From: Bacteroidales bacterium
Lineage (GTDB): Bacteria; Bacteroidota; Bacteroidia; Bacteroidales; UBA932
Assembly: GCA_016303175.1 (NCBI GenBank)
Contig: JAEDMF010000085.1
Location: forward strand, 1 to 7,252
Direction of reading: 5' to 3'
Length of the DNA stretch: 7,252 bases
The position numbers and the translations under genes were made by a program. The notes under the pieces are model-generated. The model was not told the origin of the DNA. It ran no database searches and saw only the letters and a list, made by a program, of their open reading frames with translations. Positions 1 through 5,600 of the stretch are shown in pieces (positions within the stretch are counted from its first letter, which is position 1; each line of letters starts with the position of its first letter).

Positions 1-1193
1 AATTTGGTGACATTGTTTTTCACATCCCTATCACCGCCGCCTGCTGCGGGATAACCTCCCAGGATATTGATAGTGCAGTAGCTTGTGCCGCGACCGCCGT
101 AGAAGCTTACCTCCAGACCATTGCTGGCTTTATCCCCAAGCACGTAGGTGCCGGCTCCAAGGTGGAAGGTGCTGCCTTTTAGAGACCACACGTGGAGGTA
201 CCTGTCAATGGACATATAACTTTTGCCTTCAGACCTCTTGGCCAGAGCAGCTACAAACTCGTCCCGGCCCATGGCATTGGCCCAATCGCGGCCGGTCTTC
301 TCGCCTGCTCCATCCACGGTCACATAGAAATCGCCCTGATACTTGGCGTCGAGTTTGCCCAGACCGATAATCTTGGGTGTACTCAAATCGGCTGCCTTCC
401 TGTACATGCAGGCAGGATTGTCATAATAATTCAGGTTGATGGCAAAACCCTTGGTGTAATTGGCGGGCAGCACTGAAACATAATGTTTGCCGGCAGAGAG
501 CTTGTTCTTGTTCATATCGAGCACATCGCTGGCTTCTGTCGGAGTGCCCAGCTGCAATGAACCGTCAGCGGCAAACGACACAGGCTGCACGCCTCTGATC
601 ATCTGGAAATCAAGAGCCAGCATCTGGAGGTATTCCAGTTTGGCAAAGGTGCTGGCATCCTCAATCTCAAACTCAATGATTGAAGCCACATTCTTGAATG
701 TGAATGACTTTTCTGCGAGGGTAGTTTTGGCCACACAGAAATGGGCATCCTTGAATGATGTGGTGTAGGCTGACTGATTTATGGTAACCGGCACGGTCAC
801 ATTGCCCAGGTCATCCTTTGTCAAGGCTGAGCAGGCCCTTGCGGGATATACGGCATAAATGTCAACAGCATTTTCGGGCACGACGGCAGTAAAGGTGACT
901 GATGCCCCGGATTCCGGAGAGTCAGCCTCAACTGAGAACTGCTTTTCCTCGTCGCCGTCCATATAATAACCCATAATGTTGATTTTGTCTCCTTCCTCCC
1001 AGAGTACAGGGATGGTGTTCCCCTGAGGCTCACCGAGAGAAGTTTTGGTGAAAACCGTGGTAAAATCCACACTGACCCCCTTGTAGGGGAGCTCCGGATT
1101 CCCGTCCGGTGTAGAGGGCGTCTGCTCCTTGCTGCAGGAGAAGACTGCGGACATAGCTGCAATTGCAAGCAGCAGAGAATGTTTGTGTTTCAT
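1..1193 (-). CDS. Lipoprotein with fimbrillin-like N-terminal domain and probable beta-helix region (3' truncated by window edge)
   Basis: The frame is open from ATG at 1193 to the left edge: 397 full codons without a stop (down to base 3) plus two bases. The signal peptide MKHKHSLLLAIAAMSAVFSC has lipobox VFSC with Cys20, followed by SKEQ. Residues about 38-290 resemble the fimbrillin-like (FimB/Mfa2-type) domain common in Bacteroidota lipoproteins: FTKTSL at 48-53, then VLWEEGDKINI at 63-73, strands leading to VDIYAVYPA, and HYVSVLPANYTKGFAI near the domain end. From about 290 the style changes to VTVDGAGEKTGRDWANAM, FHLGAGTYVLGD and ILGGYPAAGGGDR, the usual opening of right-handed parallel beta-helix domains of the pectate-lyase-like/DUF1565 sort. 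Only the first rungs are visible, so a catalytic or adhesive role cannot be decided. The start lies 11 bases after the preceding TAA, so it probably belongs to the same transcript. The fimbrillin-like call is from motif style only. Confidence 0.85.
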   Translation of the reverse strand, partial: MKHKHSLLLAIAAMSAVFSCSKEQTPSTPDGNPELPYKGVSVDFTTVFTKTSLGEPQGNTIPVLWEEGDKINIMGYYMDGDEEKQFSVEADSPESGASVTFTAVVPENAVDIYAVYPARACSALTKDDLGNVTVPVTINQSAYTTSFKDAHFCVAKTTLAEKSFTFKNVASIIEFEIEDASTFAKLEYLQMLALDFQMIRGVQPVSFAADGSLQLGTPTEASDVLDMNKNKLSAGKHYVSVLPANYTKGFAINLNYYDNPACMYRKAADLSTPKIIGLGKLDAKYQGDFYVTVDGAGEKTGRDWANAMGRDEFVAALAKRSEGKSYMSIDRYLHVWSLKGSTFHLGAGTYVLGDKASNGLEVSFYGGRGTSYCTINILGGYPAAGGGDRDVKNNVTK

Positions 1194-1204
1194 GTTCTAC
1201 AGTA

Positions 1205-3451
1205 TTATTTGTTATATCTGATTGCAAAATAATTAATGTTGTTCTGGGATGTACCGGCCACGAACTTCACATTGTCGTAGCCGTAGCCGTCAGACCCCTT
1301 GTCATTGGCCGGGAAAATCCGGATATAGACATTGTCCTTGTCCAGTATTTCCGCAGGAAGAGCGAAGTTCATCTGTTTGTGGCCCGTACACTGGCTGAGC
1401 AGGGTATTGGCAAAATAAACTATGTCCGGCACGGTGAATACATCTTCTATGTCCGTCCATACAGATGCATTGTCCATATCCGGCTCAAGAGACCACTGGG
1501 CTTTCCAATATCTGGGAGACAGGGCTTTGCCGTCGGTCTGCTGGATGTTCATCATACTGAGTTGCATCGATATGCAGTCCGTGTGTATGCCTTTGGTGGA
1601 AAAATTGACAAGCCAGGCTTCATACTGGCCGGAAGGCCTCTTGTACCATTGGGTACTTGTCCAGGACGGTGCGGCCGCCACAGATGAAGTCCGCCCCTTT
1701 CCGTCCGAATTGGTCTCCGGGTCAGTAAGGCCGTAGTTGCTCCCGTCCTCAAGTATGATGCCCAGACCGTTGATGTTCCCCTTGTTGCTGCTGCCGCAAG
1801 GTCCCAGATAAGAATGGTCATAATTGGGCCAGCACTTTGTATGAAAGCCGTTTTTGGTGTACCAGTAAGACTCCCTCGTATGGGTGAACCAGCCGTTGTT
1901 TCCGTAAGTGGGATATATGTATCCTTCAGGATTGACCTCGCCGGGGTGTTTCATATATCTGTACTCAGTCAGCAGGGCTGAGAAACCGTTTTCGGAAGAC
2001 GGATCCAAGGCTATATCCTCTTTTGACAGATGCCTTATCTGATAACGGCCTATATTGCCGCAACCAGCCTCGTCAGGGGCGTCATTGTCGTTGAAGGGTC
2101 TGTATTTCTCGTGGACAAGTATTCCGCTTATACTGCCGCTGCCGTAAGGAAGCATCTCCCCTGTACGCCTGTAGGAACAGGTCATGTTGGTGAACATATA
2201 CATGGAAGACCCCCTGATGTCCCTTATCAGAATGGGATACTTGGCGAATTTGTCTGCACCGAAAAGCATGGTATAACCTTCATTGACCGGGGTAAGACAG
2301 CCCTTCCTCACCGGGATTTCACAATCCCTCAGACACACTCTGGTATATATGTCGCTGTCCTGCAACTCATTCATATACAACGCCTTGGAGGGAATATCCG
2401 AAGCTTCCATCTGTTCTGAAGAAATGATCATCGGGGAGGTAACGTCCAGAATCTCATATCTTTCGGGATTCTCACTCTTTTTCAGAGAGGCCCCTTCCAA
2501 AAGAATGGTAACCTTTGCGTTCTGCTCGAAGAGATTGTCCTCAGGAGACAGGGTAGTCAGTCTAAAACCGTATCTACCGTCCAGACTTTCAATATAAACT
2601 GTGGTTTCGTTGCTGTCATAGTCTATATAGCCCATCTCCTCCATAAAACATTCACCGGCATTGCCATTGCGGGTACCCACAACATAGGCGGTAAGAGCAT
2701 AAGGTTCCACAATCGTGGATGGAGTCGTGGAAGCAAGAGTACGGAGCTGTTCAAAGCTGATTTGTATGGATGCCCCGCCTGAAGCGGATGACTGGGCTAT
2801 CTGGAGGATTCTGGTCACTGTTTCACCCCAGCCGTCTGTCCATCTGACGAAAATGCGTGCACGTCTCATTTCATTGCCGCCATTTGCCTCAGTTCTTATT
2901 GAAAGTGTTTCGCCACTGAGGTCACAAGAGGTCACCCAGGCATCTCCGTTGAGATATTTGACCTCGAATGACAATACCCTGTTGTCAGACTTAAGGACTA
3001 TGGGAATACGTGTTTCTCCTCCTTCCTCAGCTACCACAACGCTTGAGTTCTTGAGTACGAAGCTTTCTTCGAGGAGCCCCTCCTGGAGCACTGTCAGGGT
3101 ATCCTTGCGGGTGGCGGTAGCAAAAAGTATGCGGGTCATACGCGGATAGGAATCATTGTACATGTATGCAAAACGCACCTTTTTGTCTGCCTGGGCGGCA
3201 TCGTCCAGAAGTTTCAGCCAGTCACAGCTGTCCAGCAGGGATATGTCGCAATGTTTGTTGCAAAAAAGATCCACGCTTGAACTTCCCTCGTCCCGAGAAA
3301 CCGTAATCTGCTTCTGCTTCAGCCCGAGTTCATCCAATTCCTTGTATTGCGCATCGTCAAACAGGCTGCACGAAGTGGTAAAAGCAAGTACGACCAAAGC
3401 AAAACCCGATGTCTTTTTCATCATGTCAACGATTTTCATGTTCTTTTTCAT
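1205..3451 (-). CDS. Large lipoprotein: two BACON-type domains, DUF5689-like region and C-terminal beta-sandwich
   Basis: Predicted surface lipoprotein of 748 residues; function not established. The signal peptide ends in lipobox TTSC with Cys28, followed by SLFDD, an acidic stretch consistent with surface export. Domains in order, numbered from the chosen start: BACON-type 1 at about 48-124 (ends RKDTLTVLQEG); BACON-type 2 at about 131-219 (WVTSCDLSGETLSIRTEANG, ends TRILQIAQ); a DUF5689-like region at about 225-482, an OB-fold-like module of Bacteroidota surface proteins (ISFEQLRTL, then ALTAYVVG, then SGSISGILVHEKYRPF, then YQIRHLSKEDIAL); and an aromatic-rich C-terminal region at about 488-748 with SPRYWKAQWSLEP and VYIRIFPANDKGSDGYGYDN, resembling a jelly-roll or galactose-binding-like beta-sandwich. 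No catalytic motif was recognised. Start choice: ATG at 3487 overlaps the previous gene; ATG at 3451 lies 5 bases after its TGA and gives a normal signal peptide; 3439, 3424 and 3421 remain possible. Fifteen cysteines are present. A role in surface ligand binding next to SusCD is inferred. Confidence 0.87.
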   Translation of the reverse strand: MKKNMKIVDMMKKTSGFALVVLAFTTSCSLFDDAQYKELDELGLKQKQITVSRDEGSSSVDLFCNKHCDISLLDSCDWLKLLDDAAQADKKVRFAYMYNDSYPRMTRILFATATRKDTLTVLQEGLLEESFVLKNSSVVVAEEGGETRIPIVLKSDNRVLSFEVKYLNGDAWVTSCDLSGETLSIRTEANGGNEMRRARIFVRWTDGWGETVTRILQIAQSSASGGASIQISFEQLRTLASTTPSTIVEPYALTAYVVGTRNGNAGECFMEEMGYIDYDSNETTVYIESLDGRYGFRLTTLSPEDNLFEQNAKVTILLEGASLKKSENPERYEILDVTSPMIISSEQMEASDIPSKALYMNELQDSDIYTRVCLRDCEIPVRKGCLTPVNEGYTMLFGADKFAKYPILIRDIRGSSMYMFTNMTCSYRRTGEMLPYGSGSISGILVHEKYRPFNDNDAPDEAGCGNIGRYQIRHLSKEDIALDPSSENGFSALLTEYRYMKHPGEVNPEGYIYPTYGNNGWFTHTRESYWYTKNGFHTKCWPNYDHSYLGPCGSSNKGNINGLGIILEDGSNYGLTDPETNSDGKGRTSSVAAAPSWTSTQWYKRPSGQYEAWLVNFSTKGIHTDCISMQLSMMNIQQTDGKALSPRYWKAQWSLEPDMDNASVWTDIEDVFTVPDIVYFANTLLSQCTGHKQMNFALPAEILDKDNVYIRIFPANDKGSDGYGYDNVKFVAGTSQNNINYFAIRYNK

Positions 3452-3456
3452 AATCT

Positions 3457-4110
3457 TCACAATGCCGGCTGAGTAATTGTTACCCAAGTTGACATAGCAT
3501 CTCCCTCACCGTCGGTATGGATGAGTACGAGATCTGCCGTCCGCCCGGCTCCTGAAGAATTGGATACTGCATTGACTATCACCTTGTCCAAAGCAACGGA
3601 CTCCACGGTGAGCCAGCCATCCGGACCACCTTCAGGATAGCGCAGCTGGGGGACTGCATCCTTGATATCATATACAAGATTGGTATTGAGAGCCAATTCC
3701 AGCCTGTCCCCCGCCGGGGATACAGATACGGAAGAAGTGACGAATTGCAGCACCGGATTGGCCTGGCCTGCCGCCTGCACCATATAAACCGTATCCTTCA
3801 CGGCTCCGGCTGCAAAGGCTATTCCGACTTTCCTTGCCCTGCCGTAATTTTCACTGTACCGGAAACGAACCTCTCTGCATCCCGTACCGGAAAGCCTGTC
3901 CAGACCTGCCCAGGTGACTTTATCTGTAAGGGCGGCCTCCCAATCAGTATTGCTGTACACAATTACCGGAGTATCCCCGGCAGATGAAGACAGTTTCACC
4001 AGGCGGGACATCAGGCCCAAAGGTTTTTCGAATTCCGCCTTTTTCCGGCAGGACAGCACAAAAAGAGGCAGGACGGAAAGCAATATTATTCCTATATGTT
4101 TCAGTTTCAT
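3457..4110 (-). CDS. Small lipoprotein with two BACON-type domains
   Basis: Predicted lipoprotein of 217 residues. The hydrophobic signal segment ends in lipobox VLSC with Cys21. The rest reads as two successive immunoglobulin-like beta domains of BACON type. Domain 1 (about 35-115) has the pattern of a strand, then SNTDWEAAL, then an arginine-rich strand, then KDTVYMVQAAG. Domain 2 (about 120-216) has SVSVSPAGDRLELALNTN, then GWLTV, and ends in WVTITQPA. The alternating hydrophobic strands and the terminal T-V/I-x-Q strand are typical of BACON repeats, often found in carbohydrate-active or mucin-associated Bacteroidota proteins. No catalytic domain is present. Its position right after susD matches where SusE/SusF-type glycan-binding proteins are encoded, so a ligand-binding or spacer role is inferred. 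The residues after the lipid cysteine (RKKAEFE) are basic, unlike its neighbours. The frame stays open upstream into susD to 4404, but the ATG at 4110 is chosen because the signal peptide starts there, one base after the SusD stop. Confidence 0.87.
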   Translation of the reverse strand: MKLKHIGIILLSVLPLFVLSCRKKAEFEKPLGLMSRLVKLSSSAGDTPVIVYSNTDWEAALTDKVTWAGLDRLSGTGCREVRFRYSENYGRARKVGIAFAAGAVKDTVYMVQAAGQANPVLQFVTSSVSVSPAGDRLELALNTNLVYDIKDAVPQLRYPEGGPDGWLTVESVALDKVIVNAVSNSSGAGRTADLVLIHTDGEGDAMSTWVTITQPAL

Positions 4111-4111
4111 C

Positions 4112-5596
4112 TTACAAACCGTATTTTTCGTATTCATCATTATCCAGGGCACCGCCGGAAGCGCGCACCTGTTCATCAGGGATGGGATAGTATTCGTGGC
4201 AGGGCTTGATGTTTTCCTGCACAAGATTATATGAATTGTAAAGCAAGGTATTCTGGTACCACACGCCCCACCTGACCATATCGAATTTGCGCTGGAACTC
4301 GCCGAAAAGCTCCCTGCCCCTTTCCTTCCGTATTTCTTCAAGCAGCCTGAGATAGGATTTGAAGGCTCCGTAAGGACTGGCTCCGGCACGGGCACGCACT
4401 TCATCGTATTTGTCTATGGCTTTCTGGTATTCTCCCGTTTCGCAATAACATTCAGCAGACATAAGTACGGCGTCGGCATACCTGAATACCGGATAATTGT
4501 TGGAGTCCCTGGTGCCTATCATTCCGAAACACCAGAATTTGGGGCCCATCCAGGTATTGGTGAAGTTGTGGTTGTTCCAGGATGACACCATATTCATATC
4601 ACGCCTGTTATCCTGGACATTGGCAGGCATTACCGTATTGCGCATATAGACCGTTGGCCTCACCGGGCTCCAGCAGGTTGCCTCCTTGCCCAGTTCGGGG
4701 ATATCCACATTATTGTATATATAGGTCCCCGCTGTCCTCGGGTACGGCATAAGGGCACAGGCGCAATTGGAAGTATAGTCAATGCCTCCGGGTTCGTACT
4801 CATGTTGGATTTCAAAGATTGACTCCGGAGTATTCTTCCTGCTGAACCACAAATCCTCAAGAGGGTATCGGCTCAAGTTTCCGTATATTTCATCCAGGTG
4901 GGAAAGGGAGGAAAGAGCAGTATTCCATTCCTTGTTCCACATTGCCATCTTCGCAATGAGCATCCAACCTACCGGTGCACCCATCCTGTTGCCTTCAATT
5001 TCAGAAGTCCTTTTCTGGTCAAGGTCAGGCACGCAAAGTTCAAGTTCGTCTATGAGGGACGCTCTTGTAGCTGCTGCATCCATGCGCGGAAGAGCAGCTA
5101 TCCTCTTCAAATCATCGTCGGTGCGTATATAATCCCTGTAAAAGGGAACATCGCCGAAAAAGCTGGTAAGAATATAATAGTAGAATGCTCTCAGAATTTT
5201 GGCCTCGGCCACAAGCGGTGCCTGCTCTTTCTGGCTCAATGGAGAATTTTCGATGCCATAAACACAGGCGTTGGCATTGCGCACACCGATGTAGCACTGT
5301 TTCCAGATAGTGGGACCGCATCCCGAGCCGGCGGGGCTAATCATCAGTTTGGCATCGTATTGGGCGGAGTTGTTTGCTGAGGCAAGGTCGGTCACGGCCT
5401 CGGTGGCCATCAGGAAGGTGAATCCATAGATGGACCGGAGCGGTATATAGCAACCGTTCAGAGCGGCTGTGCACTGCTCGACATTCTGGTAAAAGTTTTC
5501 GGGCCTCACAACGGAATTGCCGTTTTCGTCAAGGCAGGACAGAACCATAGGCAGCAGAGCCAGCAGAAAGGATATCTTTATGACAGTATGTTTCAT
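4112..5596 (-). CDS. SusD/RagB-like nutrient-binding outer membrane lipoprotein
   Basis: Surface lipoprotein that caps the SusC-like barrel and binds the ligand before import. It has 494 residues, within the usual family range. The N-terminus is a lipoprotein signal peptide with lipobox VLSC and lipid-attached Cys21, followed by the acidic stretch LDEN that fits a Bacteroidota surface-export signal. Family marks are EAKILRAFYYYILTSFFGDV (131-150), which belongs to the TPR-like helical scaffold; NNYPVFRYADAVLMSAE (366-382); RARAG (401-405); ERGRELFGEFQRKFDMVRWG (425-444); and YYPIPDEQV (469-477). The extreme C-terminus (LDNDEYEKYGL) lacks the QNPGY-like ending of many members. There are 14 cysteines including the lipidated one, unusually many for this family. 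The start at 5596 is supported by the signal peptide directly after it and the 4-base gap to the susC-like stop. Only one base separates its TAA from the next ATG, suggesting translational coupling. The ligand cannot be predicted. Confidence 0.97.
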   Translation of the reverse strand: MKHTVIKISFLLALLPMVLSCLDENGNSVVRPENFYQNVEQCTAALNGCYIPLRSIYGFTFLMATEAVTDLASANNSAQYDAKLMISPAGSGCGPTIWKQCYIGVRNANACVYGIENSPLSQKEQAPLVAEAKILRAFYYYILTSFFGDVPFYRDYIRTDDDLKRIAALPRMDAAATRASLIDELELCVPDLDQKRTSEIEGNRMGAPVGWMLIAKMAMWNKEWNTALSSLSHLDEIYGNLSRYPLEDLWFSRKNTPESIFEIQHEYEPGGIDYTSNCACALMPYPRTAGTYIYNNVDIPELGKEATCWSPVRPTVYMRNTVMPANVQDNRRDMNMVSSWNNHNFTNTWMGPKFWCFGMIGTRDSNNYPVFRYADAVLMSAECYCETGEYQKAIDKYDEVRARAGASPYGAFKSYLRLLEEIRKERGRELFGEFQRKFDMVRWGVWYQNTLLYNSYNLVQENIKPCHEYYPIPDEQVRASGGALDNDEYEKYGL

Positions 5597-5600
5597 CTGC

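Noticed and set aside
83..768. Three short plus-strand open frames of 93-95 codons
   Set aside because: They are antisense to the fimbrillin-like/beta-helix gene, with low-complexity or unfamiliar translations.
1194..1215. AT-rich junction before the fimbrillin-like gene as a possible internal promoter
   Set aside because: No TAnnTTTG-type -7 element in the correct orientation and no paired TTTG further upstream; most of the AT-rich stretch is the end of the preceding gene.
821..1227. Minus-strand open frames of 115 and 65 codons near the start of the fimbrillin-like gene
   Set aside because: They are out of frame with the continuous 397-codon reading from 1193, which has a signal peptide and recognisable domains; these short frames lack both.
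1273..1290. Short GTAGCC tandem repeat
   Set aside because: It encodes the GYGYD turn near the C-terminus of the large lipoprotein and is only two to three units long; no sign of a functional repeat.
1163..1736. Plus-strand open frames of 174 and 104 codons opposite the large lipoprotein gene
   Set aside because: They overlap each other and are antisense to a coherent 748-residue lipoprotein; no domain pattern is seen.
3452..3487. Upstream ATG at 3487 for the large lipoprotein gene
   Set aside because: It would overlap the BACON gene and put 12 polar residues (MGNNYSAGIVKI) before the signal peptide; the ATG at 3451, 5 bases after the stop, fits better.
4111..4404. N-terminal extension of the small BACON gene into the susD-like gene
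   Set aside because: The extra 98 codons lie in the wrong frame of conserved SusD sequence, and the real signal peptide begins at the ATG at 4110.
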